Shown here piece by piece: positions 7,330-15,614 of a stretch of DNA of 64,000 nucleotides (its first letter is position 1; every line of letters starts with the position of its first letter). The notes below the pieces were generated by a model, which had not been told where the DNA came from, ran no database searches, and saw nothing but the letters and a program-made list of their open reading frames with translations. A program made the translations under genes and the position numbers. The stretch comes from Gemmiger sp. An50 (GTDB lineage Bacteria > Bacillota > Clostridia > Oscillospirales > Ruminococcaceae): assembly GCF_002161595.1 (NCBI RefSeq), contig NZ_NFID01000004.1:1-64000 (forward strand), read 5' to 3'.

Positions 7330-8781
7330 ATGGCGAACAATACCGTACGCACCCGTTTTGCGCCCAGCCCCACCGGCTACATGCACGTGGGCAACCTGCG
7401 CACCGCTCTGTATGCCTACCTGAAGGCGAAAAGCAAGGATGGCACCTTCATCCTGCGCATTGAAGACACCGACCAGGAACGCTACGTGGACGGCGCGGTG
7501 GACATCATCTACAACACCCTGCGCCAGACCGGTCTGCTGTGGGACGAAGGTCCCGACGTGGGCGGCCCGGTGGGTCCCTATGTGCAGAGCGAGCGCATGG
7601 GCATGTTCAAGGAATACGCTGAGCAGCTGGTGAAGGCCGGTCAGGCCTACTACTGCTTCTGCACCCCCGAGCGTCTGGAAAAGATGCGCGAGGAGCAGAA
7701 GGCCGGCGGCGCCGTGGTGGGTCATTACGACGGCCACTGCCGCAACCTGAGCCAGGCTGAGATTGACGAGAAGCTGGCCGCGGGCGTGCCCTACGTCATC
7801 CGCCAGAAGATGCCCAAGGAGGGCGTGACCAGCTTTGACGACGTGGTCTACGGCCACATCGAGGTGAACAACGCCGAGCTGGAGGACCAGATCCTCATCA
7901 AGACCGACGGCATGCCCACCTACAACTTCGCCAACGTGGTGGACGACCACCTGATGGGCATCACCCACGTGATCCGCGGCTCGGAGTACCTGTCCAGCGC
8001 GCCCAAGTACAACCTGCTGTACCAGGCCTTCGGCTGGGAGGTTCCCACCTACATCCACTGCCCGCCTGTTATGAAGGACGCTCAGAACAAGCTGTCCAAG
8101 CGCAACGGCGACGCTTCCTATCAGGATCTGGTGGCGAAGGGCTACCTGAGCGAGGCCATCCTGAACTACATCCTGCTGCTGGGCTGGAGCCCCAAGGGCG
8201 AAGAGGAGATCTTCACCCTGGAGGAGATGGTCAAGATCTTTGATGAGTCCGGCATCAGCAAGAGCCCGGCCATCTTCGATCCCCTGAAGCTGCGGGCCAT
8301 CAACGCGGAGTACATCCGCCGTCTGCCCGCCGAGAAGTTCCGCGCAATGGCCGATCCCTGGATCGACCAGGCCGTGCATGTGGAGATCGACCGCGACCTG
8401 CTCTGCGCCAACCTGCAGCCCCGCTGCGAGGTGCTGGGCGAGATCCCCGAGCAGCTGGACTTCTTCGACGCCGTGGTGCCCTACACCACCGACCTGTACA
8501 CCAACAAGAAGCAGAAGACCAATCCCGAGACTGCCAAGCAGGCTCTGGAGGCTCTGCTGCCCCTGCTGGAGAACCTGGCGGACTGGAACCGGGACGCTAT
8601 CTTCGAGGCCTGCAAGGTGAAGGCCGAGGAGATGGGCGTGAAGAACGGCTGGCTGCTGTTCCCGCTGGGCATCGCCCTGTCCGGCAAGCAGCGCACCCCC
8701 GGCGGCGGCACCGACCTGGCCGCCATGATGGGCCGCGAGGAGACCGTCAAGCGCATCCGCGCCGCTCTGGAGCTGCTGTAA
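7330..8781 (+). CDS. gltX: Glutamate--tRNA ligase
   Basis: This cytosolic class I synthetase charges tRNA-Glu. The 483 residues match the family. RFAPSPTGYMHVGN near the N-terminus is the HIGH-type block and KLSKRNGD near residue 255 is the KMSKS-type loop. The C-terminal half is the usual helical anticodon-binding domain. I choose the ATG at 7330, behind AAGGAGT, instead of the in-frame ATG at 7303 that precedes this ribosome binding site. It is transcribed alone from a consensus promoter and ends at tandem terminators. Confidence 0.97.
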   Translation: MANNTVRTRFAPSPTGYMHVGNLRTALYAYLKAKSKDGTFILRIEDTDQERYVDGAVDIIYNTLRQTGLLWDEGPDVGGPVGPYVQSERMGMFKEYAEQLVKAGQAYYCFCTPERLEKMREEQKAGGAVVGHYDGHCRNLSQAEIDEKLAAGVPYVIRQKMPKEGVTSFDDVVYGHIEVNNAELEDQILIKTDGMPTYNFANVVDDHLMGITHVIRGSEYLSSAPKYNLLYQAFGWEVPTYIHCPPVMKDAQNKLSKRNGDASYQDLVAKGYLSEAILNYILLLGWSPKGEEEIFTLEEMVKIFDESGISKSPAIFDPLKLRAINAEYIRRLPAEKFRAMADPWIDQAVHVEIDRDLLCANLQPRCEVLGEIPEQLDFFDAVVPYTTDLYTNKKQKTNPETAKQALEALLPLLENLADWNRDAIFEACKVKAEEMGVKNGWLLFPLGIALSGKQRTPGGGTDLAAMMGREETVKRIRAALELL

Positions 8782-8791
8782 AATGCATTTT

Positions 8792-8824
8792 GCCCGCTTT
8801 CCGTTTGGAAAGCGGGCTTTTTGT
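8792..8824 (+). terminator. Terminator of gltX, first of two
   Basis: An 11-bp stem (GCCCGCTTTCC, loop GTTT) is followed by a T-run. Confidence 0.92.
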
Positions 8825-8852
8825 TTGTTCCTGCCCCTTTTTGCAAAAGCAA

Positions 8853-8886
8853 GGCCCTGCGGCATTTTTTGCCGCAGGGCCTTTTT
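8853..8886 (+). terminator. Second tandem terminator behind gltX
   Basis: GGCCCTGCGGC (8853-8863) pairs with its complement at 8871-8881 and is followed by TTTTT. It insulates spoIIE from gltX read-through, and also lies only about 60 bases before the spoIIE ribosome binding site. Confidence 0.88.
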
Positions 8887-8959
8887 ATACTGATTCTATG
8901 CAGGTCCGGGGCGGATTATGCCCCGGCGGCAAAAATCAGAAAAAACGAGGTGGAATGTT

Positions 8960-11230
8960 ATGGGTGAAAAATTGCGGCTTTTGCCCCTGCGGCGGCTGGC
9001 CGGCTGGGGGCCGGGGCTGCAGCAGCTGGCGTCCGGCGCGCTGGGCGCGCTGCTGGCCGCGGGCAGTGTGTTCGGGGGACTGCACCCCTTTGGTCTGGCG
9101 CTGCTCATGGGAGCGGGCACGGCCCGGCTGTGGGCGGCGGGCGCGGGTGTGCTGGCCGGGTATCTGATCTTTCTGCCCCTGGCCGACGGGCTGCGCTATC
9201 TGGCGGCGGCCGCGGTGGTCCTGGCCGGGCGGGCCATGTTTCGGGAGCAGTTCTGGCCCGCCGCCGCGGGGGGGTGCGGAACCCTGCTGACCGTTCAGCT
9301 CATGCTGGCGATGAGCGGGCTGGCAGGCCCGGCCCAGTCGGTGGCAGCGGTGGGCGACGCGGCTCTGGCCACTGCCTGGGGCTGGGGGCTGTTCCGGGCG
9401 GGCGCCAGAGCCCGGAGAGGCGGGCCCCTGGGGGCCGAGAGCCTGCTGCTCTGCTGCGCGGGGCTCTGCGGCCTGCAGCAGCTGCCCGCCATGGGGCTGC
9501 TGCCCGGCGTGGTGGTACTGGCGGCGGGCGGCCTGGCTCTGGCCTTCCGGGGCAGGCTGCGGGACTGCGCCATCTTCTGTTTGTGCGGGGCGGGGGCGCT
9601 GGCCGCGGCGGACCCGGATCTCTGCTTTGCCGGGCTGGCGGTGGCGGTGGGCTGTCTGGCGGCAGCCTACTTCACCCCCGGGGAGCGGCTGGGCTGCGCC
9701 ACCCTGTTTCTGGCGGGCGGGCTGCTGGGGGTGCTGGCCGCACCCCAAAGCAGCCTGGCAGTGGGCTTTCTGGGCAGCGCCGCGCTGGGGGAAGCGGCCT
9801 TCTTTGCCCTGCCCGCCCGCCTGCTGGCCTCGCTGCCCGGACAGACCGATCCCGCCGCTGCACAGCGGCCCCGGGTGGCCGGAGCGGTGAGTCAGCTGGA
9901 GAGCGTGGCCAACGCCCTCACCGGCATTGCCGACACCGTGAACCAGGTGTATGAGACCCTGCCCCGGCGGGGCGAGAGCTACAACTGGGTGGTGGACTAT
10001 GTGGCCGAGGAGCTCTGCCGCACCTGCGGCAGCCGGGAGCGCTGCTGGGTGCAGGACTACAGCACCACCATGGACGGCTTCTACCGGCTCAAGCCCATTC
10101 TGGAGCAGCAGGGCCGGGCGGCACTGGAGCAGTTACCCGGCCAGTTCTGCCGCTGCATCCATCCCACCGAGCTGTGCAGCTGTTCCAGCCGGGGGTACGC
10201 GCTGTACCGGGGCAGGCGGGAGAGCCGGGTCAAGGCCGGAGCCATGCGGGCGGCTCTCACCGAGCAGTACAGCGCCATGGCCCAGGCGCTGAGCCAGATG
10301 GCCGGGCAGCTGGGTCAGAGCATTGTGCCGGATGTGGGCAAGACCGAGCAGCTGGGACGGCTGTTTTCCTCCATAGGACTGGAGCCGCTGGAATGCCAGG
10401 CGGGCTTCGACGCGGCGGGCCGCCTGCGGGCGGGAGTCACGGTGAGCCGTACTCCCTTCAGCCAGCAGGAGCTGAGCGAGATCACCGAGGAAGCCCAGCG
10501 CATTCTGCACCGGCCGCTCACCCTGCCCCGGGTGGACCACTGCCGGGCGGTGACCACCATCACCTTCAGCGAGCAGCCGCTGTATTTTCCCCGGTATGGG
10601 CTGGCGGCACGTCCGGCCAAGGCGGGGGCCTGCGGCGACGCGGTGGAGCAGTTCTGCGATTGCTTCGGCAATGCCCATCTGCTGCTCTGCGACGGCATGG
10701 GCGTGGGCCGCCCCGCCGCCATCGACGGCACGCTGGCAGCCACCCTGGCGGCAAGGCTTTTGAAAGCGGGCTTCGGGGCCCAGAGCGCCGCCCGGCTGGT
10801 GAATGTGGCTCTGGCCTTAAAAAGCGACGAGGAGAGCGCCGCCACCATGGATCTGGTCACGGTGGACCTTTACACCGGCCGGGCCAGCCTGTTCAAGGCA
10901 GGGGCCTGCCCCACGCTGCTTTTGCGGGGGGGCAAGGCTCAGGCGCTGGATGGCAGCAGCCTGCCGGTGGGCATTCTGGAGCAGGTGGTGGGCCAGCAGG
11001 ATGCAGTGGCCCTGAACGAGGGGGACTGGGTGGTGCTGGTGAGCGACGGCGCGCTTACCGACGGCAGCGGCTGGCTGTGCCAGCAGCTGGAGCTCTGCGC
11101 CGCCAGCGGCCATACCCCGCAGCAGACCGCCGAGCTGCTGGCAGATATGGCCCAGAAACGGGCGGAGGGCCGCCGCAGGCCGGACGATATTTCGGTGGCG
11201 GTGCTGCGGCTGGAACGGGCGGTGGACTGA
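8960..11230 (+). CDS. spoIIE: Stage II sporulation protein E-like PP2C phosphatase
   Basis: SpoIIE dephosphorylates the anti-anti-sigma factor SpoIIAA to activate sigma-F in the forespore and helps build the polar septum. The 756-residue product has the full layout: about ten membrane segments in residues 1-310, a Cys-rich cytoplasmic linker (CRTCGSRERCW and CRCIHPTELCSCSSRG), and a C-terminal PP2C domain with the metal motifs LLLCDGMGVG and, at the end, DDISVAVLRLE. The start at 8960 follows GAGGTGG; an upstream in-frame ATG at 8918 has no good site. The gene is intact, yet related gut genera are seen as non-sporulating. It is monocistronic. Confidence 0.93.
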   Translation: MGEKLRLLPLRRLAGWGPGLQQLASGALGALLAAGSVFGGLHPFGLALLMGAGTARLWAAGAGVLAGYLIFLPLADGLRYLAAAAVVLAGRAMFREQFWPAAAGGCGTLLTVQLMLAMSGLAGPAQSVAAVGDAALATAWGWGLFRAGARARRGGPLGAESLLLCCAGLCGLQQLPAMGLLPGVVVLAAGGLALAFRGRLRDCAIFCLCGAGALAAADPDLCFAGLAVAVGCLAAAYFTPGERLGCATLFLAGGLLGVLAAPQSSLAVGFLGSAALGEAAFFALPARLLASLPGQTDPAAAQRPRVAGAVSQLESVANALTGIADTVNQVYETLPRRGESYNWVVDYVAEELCRTCGSRERCWVQDYSTTMDGFYRLKPILEQQGRAALEQLPGQFCRCIHPTELCSCSSRGYALYRGRRESRVKAGAMRAALTEQYSAMAQALSQMAGQLGQSIVPDVGKTEQLGRLFSSIGLEPLECQAGFDAAGRLRAGVTVSRTPFSQQELSEITEEAQRILHRPLTLPRVDHCRAVTTITFSEQPLYFPRYGLAARPAKAGACGDAVEQFCDCFGNAHLLLCDGMGVGRPAAIDGTLAATLAARLLKAGFGAQSAARLVNVALALKSDEESAATMDLVTVDLYTGRASLFKAGACPTLLLRGGKAQALDGSSLPVGILEQVVGQQDAVALNEGDWVVLVSDGALTDGSGWLCQQLELCAASGHTPQQTAELLADMAQKRAEGRRRPDDISVAVLRLERAVD

Positions 11231-11254
11231 ACCGCCCGCGCCCCGGACAAACAA

Positions 11255-11284
11255 AAAACGCCCAGCCGGATGGCTGGGCGTTTT
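11255..11284. terminator. Bidirectional terminator
   Basis: A 13-bp stem (AAAACGCCCAGCC and complement, loop GGAT) with A-run and T-run flanks serves spoIIE and the convergent lipoprotein gene. Confidence 0.9.
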
Positions 11285-11299
11285 GCTGTTTCAGATCGA

Positions 11300-11584
11300 T
11301 TAGGCCTCGGCAGAAGCGGAAGCAGCCTCGCTGGAAGCAGCCTCAGAAGAAGCGGCCTCGGAAGCGGCAGCCTCGCTGGAAGCAGCCTCAGAGGAAGCGG
11401 CCTCGGAAGAAGCAGCCTCGCTGGAAGCAGCCTCAGAGGAAGCAGCCTCAGAGGAAGCGGCAGTGCTGGTGGAAGCAGCAGCGCTGGAAGCAGTGCTGGT
11501 GGTCTCGCTGCCACCGCAGGCAACCAGAGACAGGGCCAGAGCGGCCACGCAAGCAACGGCGATGATCTTAGAAGACAGTTTCAT
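11300..11584 (-). CDS. Small secreted lipoprotein with SSEAA pentapeptide repeats
   Basis: The 94-residue product starts with a lipoprotein signal peptide; the lipobox LVAC puts the lipidated Cys at residue 23. Everything after it is low complexity: a Ser/Thr/Ala stretch followed by about nine copies of the ASSEA unit. No folded domain is left, so the mature chain would be an extended, negatively charged, Ser-rich thread attached to the outer face of the membrane. The ATG follows AAAGGAGA. The DNA repeats are near identical, so copy number probably varies between strains. No function is claimed. Confidence 0.8.
   Translation of the reverse strand: MKLSSKIIAVACVAALALSLVACGGSETTSTASSAAASTSTAASSEAASSEAASSEAASSEAASSEAASSEAAASEAASSEAASSEAASASAEA
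11303..11472 (-). repeat. 15-bp tandem repeats encoding SSEAA units
   Basis: Near-identical GCCTC-GGAAG-type 15-mers follow one another inside the lipoprotein gene, with a few substitutions and one AASEA variant. It is a likely slippage hotspot. Confidence 0.8.
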
Positions 11585-11820
11585 GATGTCATTCTCCTTT
11601 TCGTTTTGATTCGGAAAATCGCCCCATAAACCATAGGGCGCCGGATTGTTCCGGTGGGCACGTTTGCGCCACTGCCTCGGAACGTTTTCCTATCATACCC
11701 TCAATGTATGAACATTCTATGAAGAAACAGCATCAAAAAAGTAACAATTTGTACAAAAAACTGAGGAAGTTTTGTAACAAAATGGCTACAGAGCAGGGAG
11801 ATAAGCCGGTTCAAAGGGGC

Positions 11821-11872
11821 TTGCGGCCTTGCTCTACATCTGTTAGAATAAAGATGGGACTACAAGATGTAG
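11821..11872 (+). promoter_or_regulatory. blaI-like promoter with two candidate BlaI/MecI operators
   Basis: A TTGCGG (11821-11826), 17-base spacer, TAGAAT (11844-11849) promoter carries the imperfect repeat CTACA-TCT-GTTAG (11834-11846) across its -10, and the perfect repeat CTACA-AGA-TGTAG (11860-11872) just after the start site. TACA/TGTA half-sites are the known recognition element of BlaI/MecI repressors, which bind as dimers. Confidence 0.75.
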
Positions 11873-11913
11873 AAATGAATTGCTGGTCAAACAATGGAAG
11901 GAGCGCGCTTATC

Positions 11914-12270
11914 ATGCGACTGTCGGAAGCGGAACTGGAAATCATGGAGCAGATCTGGAAGCTGGGGCGGCCGGTCACGGCTGCCGAGCTGGCCGGTCCG
12001 CTGCAGCAGAAGGGCTGGAAGCCCACCACCCTGCTGACCTTTTTGGCCCGCATGGCGGCCAAGGGGGCGTTGAAGGTGGAAAAGCGGGGCAAACAAAATG
12101 TGTATACCGCCTGCGTGAGCAGCGAGCAGTACCGGGCGGCTGAAGCCCAGGAGCTGCTGACCAAGCTGTACAGCGGCAGTGTAAAAAGTATGGTGGCCGC
12201 CCTTTACGACGGCAAGGCCCTTTCCGGCGACCAGCTGGACGAACTGCGGGACTGGCTGGAAACGAGGTGA
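11914..12270 (+). CDS. BlaI/MecI/CopY family transcriptional repressor
   Basis: The 118-residue protein is a normal-length BlaI-type winged-helix repressor: LSEAELEIMEQIWKLGRPVTAAEL opens the domain, followed by the recognition region WKPTTLLTFLARMAAKGAL and the wing KRGKQNVYTA. Its C-terminal helices form the dimer and hold the cleavage site in the family. The start at 11914 follows GGAAGGAG; the open frame reaches back to 11704 through the promoter and operators, which rules out that start. It is coupled to the M56 protein, 9 bases downstream, which should inactivate it by proteolysis on a cell-wall signal. Confidence 0.93.
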   Translation: MRLSEAELEIMEQIWKLGRPVTAAELAGPLQQKGWKPTTLLTFLARMAAKGALKVEKRGKQNVYTACVSSEQYRAAEAQELLTKLYSGSVKSMVAALYDGKALSGDQLDELRDWLETR

Positions 12271-12279
12271 GCGAAGCCG

Positions 12280-14109
12280 ATGTATGAACTGTTCTACACC
12301 TGGCTGCTGCCCACCAGCCTGGCAGGCGCGGTGGCGGCGCTGCTGGGGCGTGCCCTCGCTCCGCTGCTGAAACGGCTGAGCTGGCGCTGGCAGCGGCGGG
12401 CGCTGGGGTGTATCACGGGCTTTTTCCTGCTGCCGGTGGGGCCGCTGCTGGCTCTGCTGCCGGGTTTGAAGTACTCCACCGGGCTGGAACCGGTGGGGCA
12501 GGCGCTGGAAAATGCGGCCCAGACGGCGGTGCATACCGTGAACATCAGCGCCCGGCCGGTGATGACCGCCCCGCTGGCCCAGCCGGTGGAGCCGGTGCAG
12601 CCTCAGTTGGCCGGTCAGCTGCTGGCGGTGCTGCCCTGGCTGTGGGCGCTGGGGGTCGTGCTGTTTACTCTGTGGCAGCTGGCGGGGTACCGGCGTTTTT
12701 GCCGGGCGCTGCGCCGGGTGCGAGGCCCGCTGAGCGAGACGGAACAGCGCCTGCTGCGCCGGGTCAGTCTGGAAAGCGGGCACATCGCCCCGCCCCGGGC
12801 TTACGTCTGCCCGGGCGTGAGCACGCCGCTGCTGGTGGGGGTGCTGCGGCCGGTGCTGTATCTGCCCCAGGGCATGGACGAGGGAGCGCTGGAGCTGGCG
12901 CTGCGCCATGAGCTGGCTCACCTGAACGGCGGCGATCTGTGGGGCAAGGCTGCGCTGCGGCTGGCCTGCCGGGTCCACTGGTTCAACCCCCTCTGCCACT
13001 GGCAGGCCGCCCGGATGGAACGGCTGTGCGAGCTGGCCTGCGACGAGGCGGCGGTGCACGGGCTGAACAAGGAACAGCGCAAGGCCTACGGACGGGTGCT
13101 GCTGGCGGCCGCGGCCGGGCCGCTGCCCGCCGGAGCCTCGGGCATGAGCGCCGGGCCGGACAATCTGAAAACGCGGCTGCTTGCCCTGTTCGAGCAGCCC
13201 AGGGCCAGCCGCCGTCAGATGCTGGCTGCGGCGGCGGGGCTGCTGGCTGCCGTCTGCCTGACCGCCTGCACGGCGGCGAGCCTGTCGGCGGGGGTGTCTG
13301 CCGAGCCGGAACGCCTGGCCGCAAACGGGCTGGAACAGCTGAGCTTTTTGCAGCAGCAATCCCAGTCCGCCGCCCGCCAGGCGGTGCCCGCTCCCATGCC
13401 GGAGCCGGAGGAAAAGCCTGCTCTGGCCGAGGGGCAGGCCAGCGTACAGTGGGTGCGCGAGGAGCAGAGCGTGGCCGGGGAATATGAATATGAGCAGGAT
13501 GAGAGTCTGGCCGACGGGCAGTATGTGATCGAGCGCCGTGCGGCGGACGGACTGGACGAGGTGAGCGGCTGGGCCTTTTACGACGAGCAAAACGTTCTGA
13601 CAGATTACCAGGAGGTGGACCGCATCACCCTGCAGGCCCCGGTGAAGGGCATTGTGCGGTATAACGGCGACCTGAACCTGGTCAAAAACGCGGTGGAGAG
13701 CAGCGAGACCGGGCAGCAGAATGCGGTGGACAGCGAAACCTCGGTATCGCTGATCTGGCCGGTGCCCGGCTACACCTATGTGAGCCGCTGGATGAGTTAT
13801 TACCACAAGGGCGCGGATGTGATCGCCCCCAGTGGGTCCCAGGTGTGCGCTATGGCGGCCGGTACGGTGACCGCCGCAGGCTACCACTATAGCTACGGCA
13901 ATTATGTGATCATCGACCATGAGGGCGGGGTGCGCACCCTGTATTCCCATCTGAAGGACCTGAACGTGGGCGTGGACACCCAGGTGGAGCAGGGCGCGGT
14001 GATCGGCACCGTGGGCAGCACCGGAAACTCCACCGGAAATCATTGCCATGTGGAGATCTACGTAAACGGCGAGCGCCGCAGCCTGCGAGAGTGGTTCCCG
14101 GAGTATTGA
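12280..14109 (+). CDS. M56 (BlaR1-like) metallopeptidase fused to an M23 peptidoglycan endopeptidase domain
   Basis: This 609-residue protein joins two peptidase domains. Residues 1-300 are the BlaR1/M56 membrane part with HELAHLNGGD (HExxH at 210-214) and a downstream helix CDEAAV. A further membrane segment near residue 315 leads to a region that looks like half a G5 domain. Residues 495-605 are an M23/LytM domain with HKGAD (zinc His 509, Asp 513) and HCH (588-590), all catalytic residues kept. BlaR1 normally carries a beta-lactam sensor in this place. The blaI stop codon overlaps its ribosome binding site, so the two are coupled. It may sense wall damage with a domain that binds or cuts peptidoglycan. 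Confidence 0.9.
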   Translation: MYELFYTWLLPTSLAGAVAALLGRALAPLLKRLSWRWQRRALGCITGFFLLPVGPLLALLPGLKYSTGLEPVGQALENAAQTAVHTVNISARPVMTAPLAQPVEPVQPQLAGQLLAVLPWLWALGVVLFTLWQLAGYRRFCRALRRVRGPLSETEQRLLRRVSLESGHIAPPRAYVCPGVSTPLLVGVLRPVLYLPQGMDEGALELALRHELAHLNGGDLWGKAALRLACRVHWFNPLCHWQAARMERLCELACDEAAVHGLNKEQRKAYGRVLLAAAAGPLPAGASGMSAGPDNLKTRLLALFEQPRASRRQMLAAAAGLLAAVCLTACTAASLSAGVSAEPERLAANGLEQLSFLQQQSQSAARQAVPAPMPEPEEKPALAEGQASVQWVREEQSVAGEYEYEQDESLADGQYVIERRAADGLDEVSGWAFYDEQNVLTDYQEVDRITLQAPVKGIVRYNGDLNLVKNAVESSETGQQNAVDSETSVSLIWPVPGYTYVSRWMSYYHKGADVIAPSGSQVCAMAAGTVTAAGYHYSYGNYVIIDHEGGVRTLYSHLKDLNVGVDTQVEQGAVIGTVGSTGNSTGNHCHVEIYVNGERRSLREWFPEY

Positions 14110-14115
14110 TTTGAG

Positions 14116-14159
14116 AAAAAGGCAGGGCGAATCCCACCCGGGATTTGCCCTGCCTTTTT
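14116..14159. terminator. Bidirectional terminator
   Basis: GGCAGGGC pairs with GCCCTGCC around an inner ATCCC/GGGAT helix, flanked by A5 and T5. It serves the convergent M56-M23 and anti-sigma genes. Confidence 0.9.
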
Positions 14160-14171
14160 ATTGTGTGGATG

Positions 14172-14951
14172 TTATGATGTACCGACCGCCGCATCCTCGA
14201 TCACGATCGGCCCGGCGGAGAAGTTCTGCACATAGAAATACACCTCTCCGGCCTCGTGAGCTGTATAGGTGTATTCCAGCTTCGCGTCCTTGCCGCAGGT
14301 GAGCTCACAGGGGATTCCGTCCACGATCACGCCCAGCGCCAGGCGGTCGCCGCCCGGGCTGGCCTGGGGATTGTCCTCTGTGTTCTGCCGCAGCGAGAGG
14401 GTGAGCTGGCCGTTTTCTTCCAGGACCCAGCCGCTGCCGTCCTCCTTTGTGAGAATGGCAATTTCGCCGTTGTCGAACACAAATGCCGGGAATTCCATGC
14501 ATTCGCCGTTCGCCACGCCGCAAACCGTGCCCACCTCGTCGAAAAACAGCACGTCGTTTTCTTCCAGCCAGTCCACATCCAGAATCTCTCCGCTGAACCC
14601 GGCAAGCAGCCGTTCGCCCGGCTCTTCATCCGGCTGGCTGGCGCTGGTGCTCACGGCATACAGGGGCTTTTGCAGCTGCTGCTTTTCCTGCCGGTCAAAC
14701 AGCCGGACGCCCCACACCTGCGCCGAAACCGCGCAGGCACAGGCGGCCAGGGCCACGGCCAGCGCCGCCGCCAGTCCGGTGAGGAAAAATTTGCGGGGAA
14801 GCCTGTGCGCCGGCCGTTCCGTCCCGTCCAAAAGGGCGAGCTGTTCCAGCGTCCGCTTTTGAATCTTCCCGGCATCCGCGCCCTGTGGGTCGGTCTGCCG
14901 GACATCGTCCAGTGCCGCAAACAGTTCGTGCAGTTCCATCGGCTCGTTCAT
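14172..14951 (-). CDS. Probable anti-sigma factor, single-pass membrane protein
   Basis: The 259-residue protein has a cytosolic N-terminus of about 50 residues, one membrane segment (about 52-75, FFLTGLAAALAVALAACAC), and an extracytoplasmic domain of about 180 residues without clear homology to me. Its start codon overlaps the stop of the ECF sigma gene (ATGA), the usual sigma/anti-sigma arrangement, and topology fits a membrane-held sigma inhibitor. The outer domain presumably senses the envelope signal. The role is inferred mainly from context. Confidence 0.7.
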   Translation of the reverse strand: MNEPMELHELFAALDDVRQTDPQGADAGKIQKRTLEQLALLDGTERPAHRLPRKFFLTGLAAALAVALAACACAVSAQVWGVRLFDRQEKQQLQKPLYAVSTSASQPDEEPGERLLAGFSGEILDVDWLEENDVLFFDEVGTVCGVANGECMEFPAFVFDNGEIAILTKEDGSGWVLEENGQLTLSLRQNTEDNPQASPGGDRLALGVIVDGIPCELTCGKDAKLEYTYTAHEAGEVYFYVQNFSAGPIVIEDAAVGTS

Positions 14952-15490
14952 TGCTGCTCCTCTCCCTCCAGGTTTTTCTTCAGCTGCGCCCGCAGCCGGA
15001 ACAATCGCACCCGCAGTGCGCCGGGGCTGATCCCAAGCGCCCCGGCGATGGCGGCAATGCGTTGGTTGTCGTAATAAAAGCGGAGCAGCAGCTCCCGGTC
15101 CGCCGGGGAAAGCGCTGCCAGATGTTTGTTCAGCCGGCGCACCGCTTCCTTTTGCTCCAGCCGGGTTTCCAGCGGGGTCTCCTGCTCCAGAATCTCCTCC
15201 AGCAGCGGAAGACATTCCGCTTTCCGGCTGCGCAGAGCGTCCACCACCAGGTTTCGGGTGATTCTCACCAGGTATCCCTTCAGCGAACGGTCCGGGTCCA
15301 GGTCCTGCCGGTGACGCCAAAGACGGACGAAGGCGTCGGAGACGATCTCCTCCACGTCCTGCGGGGTGAGCGGCGGCACCGCCAGGTTTGCCGCAACGGT
15401 ACACAGATAGGGGGTGTAGAGCGCCATGAGCTTCTGCAGCGCCTTGCTGTCGCCCTGTCTCAGCTGCCGGACCAATTGCTCCTGTTCCAT
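14948..15490 (-). CDS. ECF-type RNA polymerase sigma factor
   Basis: The 180-residue protein has sigma region 2 (LYTPYLCTVAANL through DVEEIVSDAFVRLWRH and LKGYLVRITRNLVVDALR) and region 4 (LSPADRELLLRFYYDNQRIAAIAGALGISPGALRVRLFRLR), with nothing between but a short linker, as in ECF sigma factors. The ATG follows GGTGG. It is cotranscribed with the membrane anti-sigma gene. A match to ECF promoters lies directly upstream, which suggests autoregulation. Confidence 0.93.
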   Translation of the reverse strand: MEQEQLVRQLRQGDSKALQKLMALYTPYLCTVAANLAVPPLTPQDVEEIVSDAFVRLWRHRQDLDPDRSLKGYLVRITRNLVVDALRSRKAECLPLLEEILEQETPLETRLEQKEAVRRLNKHLAALSPADRELLLRFYYDNQRIAAIAGALGISPGALRVRLFRLRAQLKKNLEGEEQQ

Positions 15491-15525
15491 GGATCATCCA
15501 CCTTTTCGATCGATCTTGCCTTTTC

Positions 15526-15553
15526 AATACGAAAGCCGGCAGCTTTTGTTACA
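15526..15553 (-). promoter_or_regulatory. Candidate ECF-sigma-dependent promoter of the sigma/anti-sigma operon
   Basis: On the minus strand TGTAAC (15553-15548), 16 bases, then CGTATT (15531-15526) resemble the TGAAAC-N16-CGTA promoters of Firmicutes ECF factors such as SigW and SigV, 35 bases before the sigma start. No sigma-A promoter is visible in the same gap. Confidence 0.65.
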
Positions 15554-15600
15554 AAAAATATCGCCTGCTTTCCCGCATCGGCACACGGGGAAGCAGGCGA
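15553..15600 (-). terminator. Terminator of the flavodoxin-ferredoxin gene
   Basis: A stem of about 15 bp (15561-15575 with 15586-15600) is followed on the minus strand by ATTTTTT. It ends at the -35 of the ECF promoter. Confidence 0.88.
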
Positions 15601-15614
15601 TGAAAGCGCACGGG

